Source: Saprospiraceae bacterium (lineage in GTDB: Bacteria; Bacteroidota; Bacteroidia; Chitinophagales; Saprospiraceae). Taken from it: a DNA stretch of 64,000 nucleotides. The notes under the pieces are model-generated. The model was not told the origin of the DNA. It did no database searches and saw only the letters and a list, made by a program, of their open reading frames with translations. Position 1 is the first letter of the stretch, and every line of letters begins with the position of its first letter. Made by a program: the position numbers and the translations under genes. Shown in pieces: positions 8,970-18,149 of the stretch. Where the stretch lies: assembly GCA_026986005.1 (NCBI GenBank), contig JALSPK010000174.1, positions 16,738-80,737 of the forward strand, read 5' to 3'.

Positions 8970-9551
8970 ATGAGTTTCTTACACGCAAAATGGTTTAAAT
9001 ATTTGAAAAATTTCATTATCGGTGTAGCTGCGTCGGTTGTGATGATGGGAGCACTTGGTAAATTAACAAGTAAACCTTGGGGTAACTTAGCGATTACTTG
9101 GGGTTTGGGTACTGAGGCATTTATATTTTTATTACTAGGGGTTTTAGGACCGGAAAAAGATTACTACTGGGAGAAATTATACCCTGGATTGGATAAGCAC
9201 AACGCTAGATTACAACCCTTGGCAGGTGGTGAAGTAAGTGATGATTTCAGACCACTTAATGCAGAAGCAGTTGAAGCAAAATTGGGAGGTATGCTAGAAG
9301 AACTCCAGTCTATGTCAAAAAGTCTTGGTTCATTGAAAGCTCTCCAAGAGATTGATTTCACTGAAACAGCAGAAAATGCAAAGTCTATGCACAATTTCTA
9401 TAAGAGAATCAATGAAGCTATGGCTACATTGAGTGAAACAGCGGACGATACAGTAAAATATAAAGAACATATGGCTTCACTGAACAAAAACTTGTCTCAG
9501 TTGAATGGAGTATATGGAAATGTATTATCAGCATTTCAAGTAAACAGTTAA
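8970..9551 (+). CDS. gldL: T9SS motor protein GldL
   Basis: A 193-residue inner-membrane protein that forms, as a pentamer around GldM, the proton-driven motor of type IX secretion and gliding. Two transmembrane helices are clear at about residues 12-32 (IIGVAASVVMMGALG) and 40-58 (TWGLGTEAFIFLLLGVLG). The second holds the conserved glutamate of the GTEAFIF motif. The rest is a cytoplasmic coiled-coil-like tail with repeated hydrophobic heptads. Length is slightly shorter than the roughly 215 residues of the Flavobacterium protein. It sits between gldK and gldM. Confidence 0.94.
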   Translation: MSFLHAKWFKYLKNFIIGVAASVVMMGALGKLTSKPWGNLAITWGLGTEAFIFLLLGVLGPEKDYYWEKLYPGLDKHNARLQPLAGGEVSDDFRPLNAEAVEAKLGGMLEELQSMSKSLGSLKALQEIDFTETAENAKSMHNFYKRINEAMATLSETADDTVKYKEHMASLNKNLSQLNGVYGNVLSAFQVNS

Positions 9552-9606
9552 TCATAATTTGGATTAACCCTTTAAATTTTATTGTTAACAATTAAAAAAA
9601 TAAATT

Positions 9607-11193
9607 ATGTCTATACCAAAGGAACCGCGGCAGTTGATGATCAATGTGATGTATCTAGTACTGACTGCTCTCCTTGCTCTTAACGTTTCGGCTGCAGTGT
9701 TTAACGCATTTGAAATGGTGGATAAAAGTTTGAAAAGCGCAAGTGTTTCATTAGAAGATTCAAACGCTAAACTGCCTGCTGCTATCGAAGAAGGAGCATT
9801 GAAAAAAGATGAATATAAAGTATATGCTGAAAGAGCTCCACTAGCTCGTCAGTATGCAAAAGAATTTACAGATTATGTACAAGCTATCAGAGATGAACTG
9901 GTAGACGAATCAGGAAACAGAGACGGTAAAGTTGATGATGGTGATTATCTTGATATGAACGGAATGAAGCAATTGATTGGAAAAAGAGATTACTCTGCTG
10001 TAACAAGAATAATGGTGGAAGAAGGAAAAGGGAATGAATTGGAAGAAAAAATATCAGAGTATAAACAAAAGTTTTTGTCTCTTATCAATGAAGATGAAAG
10101 ACAAGGATTTGCAGCTAATATTCCATTGGAAATTGATAATGAAGCGTGGAAACACGATTTGATGAAGAGAAAAAATTGGGCTGACTTTACATTTAACCAC
10201 ATGCCTTTGACTGCAACATTGCCTATATTTAGCAAATTTCAGAATGATGCTAAATCGGCTGAAGCTGCTGTTTTGAATTATTTGTTGGGTAAGGTTGGTA
10301 CGACCAAGGAGATTATTATGGATAAGTATGCTGTTGTATCTTCACCTAGTAAAACCTATATCATAAAAGGAGAGAAATTTGAGACAGAGTTGATGTTGAG
10401 TACCTATGCCTCTGATAAAGTAAATACTGGGCTTTCTATTGCTGTAAATGGAAGAAATGTCCCATTAAAAGATGGGGTTGCTAAGTTTGTTACCACTGGT
10501 ACTACACTTGGTAAAAAAGTATACAATGTTGTTGCTACTCTTACTAATCCGACCACCCATGAGGTAAGTAAGTATTCTAAAAAATTCGAGTATGAAGTAG
10601 GTGAAAGGTCTGTAGCGATTTCTGCGATAAAGATGAATGTATTTTATATTGGAGTTAATAATCCGGTTGAAGTATCTGCTTCGGGTATATCAAGTAATAA
10701 AATGACTGTAGGTATGACAGGTGGTGGTGGTACTATTAGCAAGAATGCCGATGGTACATACAATGTAAAAGTAACCCGTCCTACAAAGAAAGGAGAATTT
10801 GCCTATGTGACAGTTAGTGCCCCGGGTATTGAGACTTCTAAAAAAGCATTTAGAGTAAAAAGAATACCTACTCCTACCGTTAAGTTGGGTAGATCATTAG
10901 GTGGTGGTATCAATAATGGCGAGTTTAAAGTAAACAGAGGCCTAATTCCATTTTTGGAAGGATTTGATTTTGATGCAAGATGTAATGTTGTTGGGTTTAG
11001 AATGGTCTATGCACCTAAGAGAAATGATCCTAGGGTTGCTAAAAATAGAGGAGGAAAGTTTGGAGCGGAAACCATGGCATTAGTTAATAAAGCAAAACCT
11101 GGAGATAGATATTTCTTTGAAGAAGTAAAATGTAAATGTCCCGGTGACAAGTATGCACGTGAAGTGAATACATTGTCTTTCTTGATAAAATAA
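9607..11193 (+). CDS. gldM: T9SS motor protein GldM
   Basis: A 528-residue protein with one N-terminal transmembrane helix (MYLVLTALLALNVSAAVFNAF) and a long periplasmic rod of domains. In the known system GldM pairs with GldL to convert proton flow into rotation and contacts the GldK/GldN ring. The opening SIPKEPRQLMINVMYLVLTALLALN is highly characteristic of GldM. The C-terminal portion (RIPTPTVKLGRSLGGGINNGEF and the FDFDARCNVVGF strand) fits the D4 domain that meets the ring. It lies 12 bases before gldN and follows gldL in the operon. Confidence 0.95.
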   Translation: MSIPKEPRQLMINVMYLVLTALLALNVSAAVFNAFEMVDKSLKSASVSLEDSNAKLPAAIEEGALKKDEYKVYAERAPLARQYAKEFTDYVQAIRDELVDESGNRDGKVDDGDYLDMNGMKQLIGKRDYSAVTRIMVEEGKGNELEEKISEYKQKFLSLINEDERQGFAANIPLEIDNEAWKHDLMKRKNWADFTFNHMPLTATLPIFSKFQNDAKSAEAAVLNYLLGKVGTTKEIIMDKYAVVSSPSKTYIIKGEKFETELMLSTYASDKVNTGLSIAVNGRNVPLKDGVAKFVTTGTTLGKKVYNVVATLTNPTTHEVSKYSKKFEYEVGERSVAISAIKMNVFYIGVNNPVEVSASGISSNKMTVGMTGGGGTISKNADGTYNVKVTRPTKKGEFAYVTVSAPGIETSKKAFRVKRIPTPTVKLGRSLGGGINNGEFKVNRGLIPFLEGFDFDARCNVVGFRMVYAPKRNDPRVAKNRGGKFGAETMALVNKAKPGDRYFFEEVKCKCPGDKYAREVNTLSFLIK

Positions 11194-11205
11194 TAAAATT
11201 GTATT

Positions 11206-12081
11206 ATGAAAATTATGTTCAAATTTTTAATCGCGCTTAGTCTTGTCTTTTTTGCAGTAAATATGCAAGCACAAAAGAATGATGATGAAGTGACAGAATC
11301 AAGTACTCCTGATGATACTAAGTATCTTGACGATATAGTTGAGAGAACATTGACTTTGGAGTCTAAGGTACTCCCTTATGAATCATTGAGAGAATCGGAT
11401 CTGCCTTGGTCAAAAAAGGTATGGAGAATTATAGAAACTAGAGAAAAGGTTAATATACCTTTTAGAAATCCCGTGAGAGCATTTTTTACTATTTTGGTAG
11501 ATAAAATCAATGAAGGTAAGATTGCAGCTTTCAAAGACGATATGTTCAAAGAGCGAATGTCACAAGAAGATGTCAGGGGTGAGATTTTCAGAATAGATTC
11601 AGTACCATTTTATGATCCTGAGACTTATGAAGAAACCATTAAAATTACAGAAAGTGAAATTAATCCTGAGGATATAAAAAGATTTAGGATTAAAGAAGTA
11701 TGGTACTTTGATAAGGAAGCATCTGTATTTAAAGTTAGAATACTAGGTATTTCTCCTTTGCGAGAGGTTATGGATGATGCAACAGGTGAATTGAAGTATG
11801 AGATGCCTTTGTTTTGGGTGTATTATCCTGAATTGAGAGAGTATTTGTCAAGTGAGGCAGTGCCTAGTGATTACAATGACAGTTATCCAATGACCTGGTA
11901 TGATTTATTTGAGAATAGAATGTTTTCAAGTTATATTATGAAGATCAACAATGTTCTTGATTTAAGAATTGAGCATAACTTTGATCAAAATAGTGATACA
12001 TACCACATGGATATTCTGCTTGAATCGGAGAGAATAAAAGAAGAATTATTTAATTTTGAACATGATTTATGGAGCTACTAG
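11206..12081 (+). CDS. gldN: T9SS ring protein GldN (PorN)
   Basis: A 291-residue periplasmic partner of GldK in the outer-membrane-associated ring of the type IX secretion system. A signal peptide is evident (FKFLIALSLVFFAVNMQAQ). Family landmarks include the DLPWSKKVWRIIETREK segment, NPVRAFFTILVD, the YDPETYEE / FRIKEVWYFDKEASVF stretch, and the LFWVYYPELREYL strand followed by SYPMTWYDLFENRMFSSYI. It is the last gene of the operon, followed 20 bases later by a strong terminator. Confidence 0.94.
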   Translation: MKIMFKFLIALSLVFFAVNMQAQKNDDEVTESSTPDDTKYLDDIVERTLTLESKVLPYESLRESDLPWSKKVWRIIETREKVNIPFRNPVRAFFTILVDKINEGKIAAFKDDMFKERMSQEDVRGEIFRIDSVPFYDPETYEETIKITESEINPEDIKRFRIKEVWYFDKEASVFKVRILGISPLREVMDDATGELKYEMPLFWVYYPELREYLSSEAVPSDYNDSYPMTWYDLFENRMFSSYIMKINNVLDLRIEHNFDQNSDTYHMDILLESERIKEELFNFEHDLWSY

Positions 12082-12101
12082 TTTTAGTATAAATAGTATA
12101 T

Positions 12102-12139
12102 AATGCTGTCTTGGTTGATGCCTAGACAGCATTTTTTTT
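12102..12139 (+). terminator. Intrinsic terminator after gldN
   Basis: AATGCTGTCT (12102-12111) pairs perfectly with AGACAGCATT (12124-12133), followed directly by a run of T. It closes the gldKLMN operon and separates it from panC. Confidence 0.9.
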
Positions 12140-12154
12140 ACCTAAATATTAATT

Positions 12155-12997
12155 ATGCAAGTATTTGTAACAGAAAAAGCATTAAAAAACAGAATTTCTT
12201 TTCTTAAAAAAAAAGGATTAAGTATTGGATTTGTACCTACGATGGGAGCATTGCATGCCGGACATATGCAATTGATTAAAGCTTCCAAGAGAAAGTGTGA
12301 TATAACGGTTTGTAGTGTATTTGTCAATCCCACACAGTTCAATAATAAAGAGGATCTCATTAAATATCCAAGAACAATTGAAAAGGATAAACAGATGCTA
12401 AAAGAAAATGATGTGGATATTGTATTTTTTCCAACAAAAGAGGTCATTTATCCGGAAGGTATGGATTTGAATGTAGATATTGATTTGGAAGGACTTGATG
12501 AGTTATGGGAGGGAGAATTTCGACCTGGGCATTTCAAAGGGGTCGTGCAGGTAGTTAAAAGATTGTTGGATTTGGTATCTCCTGAGTACTTGTTTATGGG
12601 ACAAAAAGATTTTCAACAATTTACAATTGTAAATATGATGTTGAAGAAAATGCAGATTGATACAGAGTTAGTAGTAGTCCCTATTCACCGGGAAAAATCG
12701 GGGCTTGCCATGAGTTCTCGCAATGTTAGATTGACAGTTGAGTACAGGAGAAAAGCGTTGGTATTAAGTAGAATGTTGAAATATGTAAAAAATAATTATA
12801 GCTTTGAAAATATCAATTCATTGGAAGATTATGTATTGAAGCAAATAAAAAAAGAAGGGTTGAGGCCTGAATATTTTAAGATTGTGGAAGGTAAATATCT
12901 TAAAGAAGTATCATCGGTTAATGAAGACTCAGTAATTGCGATTGTGGCAGCATGGGCAGGGAAGATTAGATTGATAGATAACATTATTATTAAATAA
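12155..12997 (+). CDS. panC: Pantoate--beta-alanine ligase
   Basis: A 280-residue enzyme that joins pantoate and beta-alanine with ATP to make pantothenate, the coenzyme A precursor. It carries the nucleotide-binding PTMGALHAGH motif near residue 28, the SVFVNPTQFN segment, the FRPGHFKGV loop, MGQKDFQQF, and the MSSRN signature in place of KMSKS. The full length matches the family. It starts 16 bases after the gldN terminator, so it is a separate transcript. No panB or panD is visible nearby. Confidence 0.95.
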   Translation: MQVFVTEKALKNRISFLKKKGLSIGFVPTMGALHAGHMQLIKASKRKCDITVCSVFVNPTQFNNKEDLIKYPRTIEKDKQMLKENDVDIVFFPTKEVIYPEGMDLNVDIDLEGLDELWEGEFRPGHFKGVVQVVKRLLDLVSPEYLFMGQKDFQQFTIVNMMLKKMQIDTELVVVPIHREKSGLAMSSRNVRLTVEYRRKALVLSRMLKYVKNNYSFENINSLEDYVLKQIKKEGLRPEYFKIVEGKYLKEVSSVNEDSVIAIVAAWAGKIRLIDNIIIK

Positions 12998-13045
12998 CTT
13001 TGAAATAATTTACATATATTATGTTTTATTGTCATATATAATATG

Positions 13046-13053
13046 TACATTTG
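13046..13053 (+). promoter_or_regulatory. Candidate -7 element of the sensor kinase gene
   Basis: TACATTTG matches TAnnTTTG exactly and lies 18 bases before the GTG start at 13071. No TTG sits at the expected distance upstream. It supports a short leader and the GTG start. Confidence 0.3.
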
Positions 13054-13070
13054 CATAAAAGTTTGCTTTT

Positions 13071-15821
13071 GTGTTTAAAAAGATAATTCGAAATAAATTA
13101 ATTTATATTATAGCGGGATTAATTATTTCCTCACTGTTTGCACACTGGGGTTTTCTCTCTGATTTGTTTGTTTTTAGTTCGGTAAGACGAGGTACATACG
13201 GTTTTATTTCTCCCTTATCTATCAGTTTTGCGATATTGTCAATTGATAGTATAATACTCAGCTTTTTGTCTAAAACTAGGAGGTTTGATGGTTTTAGCTG
13301 TTTTAAATCTGAGATAATTTGCGCAATCTGTCGGTATTTTTTGATTTTTGGTAGTGGGATTATCACCATATTTATTATAAGGCATCTTTATATTTTTCTT
13401 GGATTGGATTTTAAGGTTGATGCTTTGTTTGAGATTAGATATAAAGAGATTTACTGGTTTTTATTATTTATTAATATATTTATTGGTTTTTTGCTTTTTT
13501 CTCTTTTAAATTATAGGCGTATTTCCCTTTTGTTTTTATCATTGAGAGAAAAGATGATAATTGTGTTTGGTATAATTTTAGTACTCGTAATTGTATCTCT
13601 ACTTTTTAGTGTGGTCCTATTTTTAATTCCATTGTTGCTTTCCTTTCTTATATATATATTTGTTTTGGATATTTACATGGATAGGAAAATGCTAAATTCA
13701 ACTTGGGTTTTTACTTTTATGATTATTATTGCAGGATTTACTGCTTTGATACTTTTTTCCGGATATTCAGAAGTAAGGCAGAAAAGTAGAGTTGATATAT
13801 TGAAAAGATCATTGTTTTATCCTGATAAGAAAATAGAAGAATTTGTAATTGGAAAAGGATTAGGAAATGTGGATAATGATAGTTTTTATATTGTTCAAGA
13901 TACCGTAGTCAAGAGTTATTTTTTGGAGCAGATAAATGATGGATTTTATAATATTTCAAACACACTGTACTTTAATCCTAGATTAGGTGATTATATATAT
14001 TTATTGGGAAAATTTAGTCCAAAGTCTAATTATATAATTAGGCATTTATACAATAGGAAGCCGGACATGGGAATAAAAAGTATTATTTTTATTGGTGATA
14101 GGGTTTTATCAAATAACACTTTTTATAATACTATACCTATTGATGAAGATATCTCTAAAGATTATACTAAATTGAAAGAATATTTTGTTGATGGTTTGTC
14201 TTATTTGAAATATCAAGTCGATAATGATATTACGGTTATCCATATTGAAAAAGTCCCCGGAATACTAATTCCGTTTTCATTGTTTTCAATGCTTTTCGTC
14301 TTGACCGGTATTTTTTTATTTTTTGTATCAGTGATAAATTCAAGGTTTCACTTTCTACCGGAAATTGTTAAAATCTCATTTGATGGTATTGTTTATCTTC
14401 GGGACAAAATTCAGGTAAGTATTATTGGGTTGGTAGTGGTTTCATTTTTTATACTGGGAATGATTACATTTTATTATATCATAAATTTTTCAGAAAATAA
14501 TCATAGAAAAGCTGCAATCGAGTATACAAATAATTTTTTAGATAAAACTAAGCTCAAGAGTTTATCAAATATTGATATTGCGACAGAGCTTTTTGAAGTG
14601 AATAGGGTTAATAAGGCAAAATTTTATTTATATGATAGTGTGGGCAACTTGGTTCAGGACAAACGTAATAAGTTTAATTCCGATAAAAGTATACCTTGGA
14701 AAAGAATAGATAAAGATGTTTTCAGAATGGCACGGAAGGGTAATCATTTGATTAAAGAGGATAGGATCTTACTTTCGATATTTCCTTTATTAAATAATAG
14801 AAAAAGCTTTGTAGTAGGATATTTTATCGATCGAAATTCGGTGCTTGAAGCCTCAGCAATCCTTTCAAATTTCTTAAATGTGTATGTTTTATTATTTTTG
14901 ATTGCTGGGGCAATAGCAATTGCACTTGCTAATTCAATATCAAGACCGATTGATATACTGGGAGAAAAACTTGAGATTTTGAATTTAAGTAAAAATAATG
15001 AATTGTTGAAATGGGATACACAGGACGAAATTGGAAAATTGATTTCTATTTATAATAGGACTGTAAAAAAACTAGAGGAGAGTGCAAAAATAATAACCAA
15101 GATAGAGAGGGATTCAGCCTGGAGAGAAATGGCGAAACAAGTTGCACATGAAATCAAGAATCCGCTTACGCCTTTGAAACTTAATATACAATATATGCAG
15201 GGAGTTGTTTCGCGGACACCGGAGCGTGCAGCTGATATGGTAAAGCAATTAGCACCCGGATTGCTAGAACAGATAAATAACCTTGACAAAATAGCTTCTG
15301 AATTTGCTGACTTTGCAAAGATGCCTAGTGCCAGCAACGAGAAAGTAAAACTAAATGAAATAGTAAAAGCAGTACATGATTTTTTTAGAAAAAGGGAGGA
15401 TTTGGATATTCAACTTTATGTGCCAATAAATGATCTGATAGTTTTTGCTGATAAAAACCATTTAGTAAGTATTCTTAATAATATTTTGAAAAATGCAATT
15501 CAAGCTATTCCAACAGAAAAAGAGGGCAAGATAGTCATTGAGTTATATAAAAATAACAATGAAGCAATTGTTAAGATTACTGATAATGGTATCGGAATAC
15601 CGGAAGAAATGATTTCAAAAGTTTTTTCACCCAATTTTACTACTAAAAATTCCGGTACGGGATTGGGATTAGCTATTTCTACCAATATGATACAGGCATT
15701 TAATGGTAAAATTTATTTTGAAACAGAAGTTGGCAAAGGAACATCTTTTTTTGTCGAAATTCCTTTGATGAGGATACAGGACAATTACCCTGAACAAAAA
15801 CGTGTTTTGTTGGACGATTAG
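13071..15821 (+). CDS. Multi-pass sensor histidine kinase, NtrY-like, with HAMP domain
   Basis: A 916-residue membrane sensor kinase. The start is a GTG; no in-frame ATG lies near. Several transmembrane segments occur in the first 230 residues, followed by an extracytoplasmic region, two more segments around residues 400 and 460, and a helix before a HAMP linker (ANSISRPIDILGEKLE). The dimerisation domain has the H-box AHEIKNPLTPLKL with the phospho-accepting His693. The ATPase domain has an N-box (NNILKNAIQAI), a G1 box (DNGIGIP) and a G2 box (GTGLGLAI). No receiver domain is fused and no response regulator is adjacent, so its partner is elsewhere. Signal unknown. Confidence 0.88.
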   Translation: MFKKIIRNKLIYIIAGLIISSLFAHWGFLSDLFVFSSVRRGTYGFISPLSISFAILSIDSIILSFLSKTRRFDGFSCFKSEIICAICRYFLIFGSGIITIFIIRHLYIFLGLDFKVDALFEIRYKEIYWFLLFINIFIGFLLFSLLNYRRISLLFLSLREKMIIVFGIILVLVIVSLLFSVVLFLIPLLLSFLIYIFVLDIYMDRKMLNSTWVFTFMIIIAGFTALILFSGYSEVRQKSRVDILKRSLFYPDKKIEEFVIGKGLGNVDNDSFYIVQDTVVKSYFLEQINDGFYNISNTLYFNPRLGDYIYLLGKFSPKSNYIIRHLYNRKPDMGIKSIIFIGDRVLSNNTFYNTIPIDEDISKDYTKLKEYFVDGLSYLKYQVDNDITVIHIEKVPGILIPFSLFSMLFVLTGIFLFFVSVINSRFHFLPEIVKISFDGIVYLRDKIQVSIIGLVVVSFFILGMITFYYIINFSENNHRKAAIEYTNNFLDKTKLKSLSNIDIATELFEVNRVNKAKFYLYDSVGNLVQDKRNKFNSDKSIPWKRIDKDVFRMARKGNHLIKEDRILLSIFPLLNNRKSFVVGYFIDRNSVLEASAILSNFLNVYVLLFLIAGAIAIALANSISRPIDILGEKLEILNLSKNNELLKWDTQDEIGKLISIYNRTVKKLEESAKIITKIERDSAWREMAKQVAHEIKNPLTPLKLNIQYMQGVVSRTPERAADMVKQLAPGLLEQINNLDKIASEFADFAKMPSASNEKVKLNEIVKAVHDFFRKREDLDIQLYVPINDLIVFADKNHLVSILNNILKNAIQAIPTEKEGKIVIELYKNNNEAIVKITDNGIGIPEEMISKVFSPNFTTKNSGTGLGLAISTNMIQAFNGKIYFETEVGKGTSFFVEIPLMRIQDNYPEQKRVLLDD

Positions 15822-15846
15822 TATAGCGTGTTTTTGAAGATGCTGT

Positions 15847-17271
15847 TTATTTCCCTTTTCCTTTTAAAAGTACTAATAGAGTATATAATAGGATTTTAAA
15901 ATCTAATGAGATAGACATGTTTTCAAGATAAAGGAGGTCAAACTTCATTCTTTGAAGCATTTCCTCCACAGTCGAAGCATATCCGTATTTGACTTGTCCC
16001 CATGAGGTAATGCCCGGTCTTACATTCAAAAGTCTTTTATAATGAGGAGCTTTCAATGCAATTTTATCTATAAAATATTTTCTTTCCGGTCTTGGACCTA
16101 CCAAGGACATTTCACCAAGTATTACATTCCAGAATTGAGGCAATTCATCCAATCTGTATTTTCGCATTATAGCACCCCATTTGGTGACTCTTTCATCATT
16201 CTCATGAGACAGTTGTGGATCTCCTTTTTCAGCACCTACTATCATTGATCTAAATTTGATTATATCAAAAGGTTTACCTCTAAGCCCAATTCTTTCCTGA
16301 CGGTAAAAAATTGGACCGGGGGAAGATAGTTTTACTCTAAGAATAATGAATAAATATACAGGTATTAGTATAATTATTGCGACCAAACTTATTGAGAAAT
16401 CAATTGCTCTTTTTAGCTTTCTTTCCCATTTTGGCATCAATTCTCTGTCTATTTCCAGCAAAACAGCACCATAAACGTGGTTCATCTTCACATTACCCAA
16501 AAGAATATGATACATATCAGGGATGATTTTAATAAGTATATTATCTTCAAAATCAAAAAGGATGTTAATAATTTGGTTCACTTTGGAGTGCTCTGAAGAT
16601 TCAACGGCAATAATCACTTCTTCTATTTCTTGTTCCTCAATGATTTTGGCAATATCGTTGATCTTTCCAAGTTTTTCGAGATACACATTCAATTCATTTT
16701 TGCTTTTTCCGTTTGTATCAATGAAACCCACAAAATTATATCCTAATTTATATGGCATTGAAGTCAATTCTTCATAAAGTTTCAAACTGTTATTGTTGCC
16801 TCCGATTATCAAGGTTTTAAAACCTACCTCACCGGTTTTAATCTGCTTTTTGAAGTTTGTTAGGACTATTGTTCTTATCAGTGATGTGGTGAAGAAGTGT
16901 ATAATAAATAATACAATAAACAATTGAAATGTACTGATATATCTCAGTACAAAATCATCTCCTAACAATACAAAAGTAATAATAGATGCACCCAAAGCCG
17001 AGAGCCAAAATGTCCTTCTAACTGTCGCAAATCTGGAAAATCTGTAGATGTCTTTGTACTTATCAAGTATTCCGTAAAGCAATATCCAAAAAACAGGAAT
17101 GCCTAGTATTCCTATATAAAACTTTTGGTCATGAAAAATTGAGTTAAAAGAGAAATGCTCTGTTTCAATATATTTTCTGAAAGCAAAGAAAAGAGCCCAT
17201 GATATCGCAGCTGCGATCAAATCCCAGATTATGTATTTAATTTGTCCTTTTGTCTGTTGATCAATTCTCAT
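15847..17271 (-). CDS. Polyprenyl-phosphate sugar-1-phosphate transferase (WcaJ/WbaP type)
   Basis: A 474-residue initiating glycosyltransferase that moves a sugar phosphate onto undecaprenyl phosphate to start an exopolysaccharide or O-antigen unit. The N-terminal half has four hydrophobic segments and a CoA-binding-like Rossmann region (TLIIGGNNNSLKLYEEL). The C-terminal catalytic domain begins near residue 280 with KRAIDFSIS and shows all the usual blocks: SPGPIFYRQERIGLRGKPF, KFRSM, KYRLDELPQFWNVI, MSLVGPRPE and RPGITSWGQVKYG. Its start overlaps the end of the upstream lipoprotein gene by 4 bases, so it is the last gene of a three-gene operon. The sugar cannot be told. Confidence 0.92.
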   Translation of the reverse strand: MRIDQQTKGQIKYIIWDLIAAAISWALFFAFRKYIETEHFSFNSIFHDQKFYIGILGIPVFWILLYGILDKYKDIYRFSRFATVRRTFWLSALGASIITFVLLGDDFVLRYISTFQLFIVLFIIHFFTTSLIRTIVLTNFKKQIKTGEVGFKTLIIGGNNNSLKLYEELTSMPYKLGYNFVGFIDTNGKSKNELNVYLEKLGKINDIAKIIEEQEIEEVIIAVESSEHSKVNQIINILFDFEDNILIKIIPDMYHILLGNVKMNHVYGAVLLEIDRELMPKWERKLKRAIDFSISLVAIIILIPVYLFIILRVKLSSPGPIFYRQERIGLRGKPFDIIKFRSMIVGAEKGDPQLSHENDERVTKWGAIMRKYRLDELPQFWNVILGEMSLVGPRPERKYFIDKIALKAPHYKRLLNVRPGITSWGQVKYGYASTVEEMLQRMKFDLLYLENMSISLDFKILLYTLLVLLKGKGK

Positions 17272-18149
17272 CTATTCAAGTATACCAGTTTAAGATTATC
17301 CAGAAAAACCTTTGATTTATCCATTTTTGTTGGGTTTGTTACTTTTAAGTACACTCTGTATGATTCTAATTCAGCCCTTTTTATAGGGTAAGTTAGATCC
17401 AAATATAGTTTGTTCCAAGTGTCTTTCTTCTTTAGAATAATTATATCCTCTTTGTATTCATTTTGTAGCTTGTCTTTTCCTGATATTCCTATTACAAATT
17501 CAGTGTCACAAGTATAATCAGCCTCAAAAAAAATTTTGTTTCCTTCTGAAGGTAGATCATAAAAATCTTCTTTTGTTGTCACATTGATATAGTTGTTTTC
17601 AGTATCTAAAGCAATTAAGCCACATTTTTTTCCGTAAATAGCATTTTCTCCGGTGACTTTAATTTGAGTATTCAAATTTCCATCAATATCTTTATTAAAA
17701 ATATTTCCATTTTCAAAGCCCTCTGCAAAAACGAACTTGGCATAATCGTCGTACTTGAAGATAGCATTTATAGTATCTATTTCTCCTTGTTTTATTGATT
17801 TTGTCAAATCAACGCTGTTGTAAAGAAAATATATCTCAATATTATTTGTTTGTCCATTGCTCCTAATTCCTGCAAATATTTCGATTTTAATGTTGAAATA
17901 GTCTTCTGCAAGTATAGGTATTAGTTCATCCTTATTGAAGACTCCTATAGGTTTTTCATCTACGTATACCCACAAATCAGTTATATCGTGCGAAGATTCG
18001 CCCTGTATATTGATATCTGTTGATAACCCGACAGAGTCAATATATATATATGCAGGAATTTCAGCTTCTCCGTTTTTTTCACAGGAATTGAAAATAATTG
18101 ATTGCAATAAGATCAGTAATAATATTGAAATAGTTGAATAGGTTTTCAT
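17268..18149 (-). CDS. Lipoprotein of unknown function in a polysaccharide operon
   Basis: A 293-residue protein with a lipoprotein signal (SILLLILLQSIIFNSC, lipidated Cys after FNS) and then an acidic linker. I do not recognise a specific family. The body is predicted to be mostly beta strand: the first half has a DLWVYVDEKPIGVF segment suggestive of an Ig-like domain, and the second half (residues about 145-290) resembles a carbohydrate-binding jelly roll, ending in the strand KVFLDNLKLVYL. It overlaps both neighbours by 4 bases, which ties it to the sugar transferase and the oxidoreductase. A role in polysaccharide handling at the cell surface is inferred from context only. Confidence 0.6.
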   Translation of the reverse strand: MKTYSTISILLLILLQSIIFNSCEKNGEAEIPAYIYIDSVGLSTDINIQGESSHDITDLWVYVDEKPIGVFNKDELIPILAEDYFNIKIEIFAGIRSNGQTNNIEIYFLYNSVDLTKSIKQGEIDTINAIFKYDDYAKFVFAEGFENGNIFNKDIDGNLNTQIKVTGENAIYGKKCGLIALDTENNYINVTTKEDFYDLPSEGNKIFFEADYTCDTEFVIGISGKDKLQNEYKEDIIILKKKDTWNKLYLDLTYPIKRAELESYRVYLKVTNPTKMDKSKVFLDNLKLVYLNR

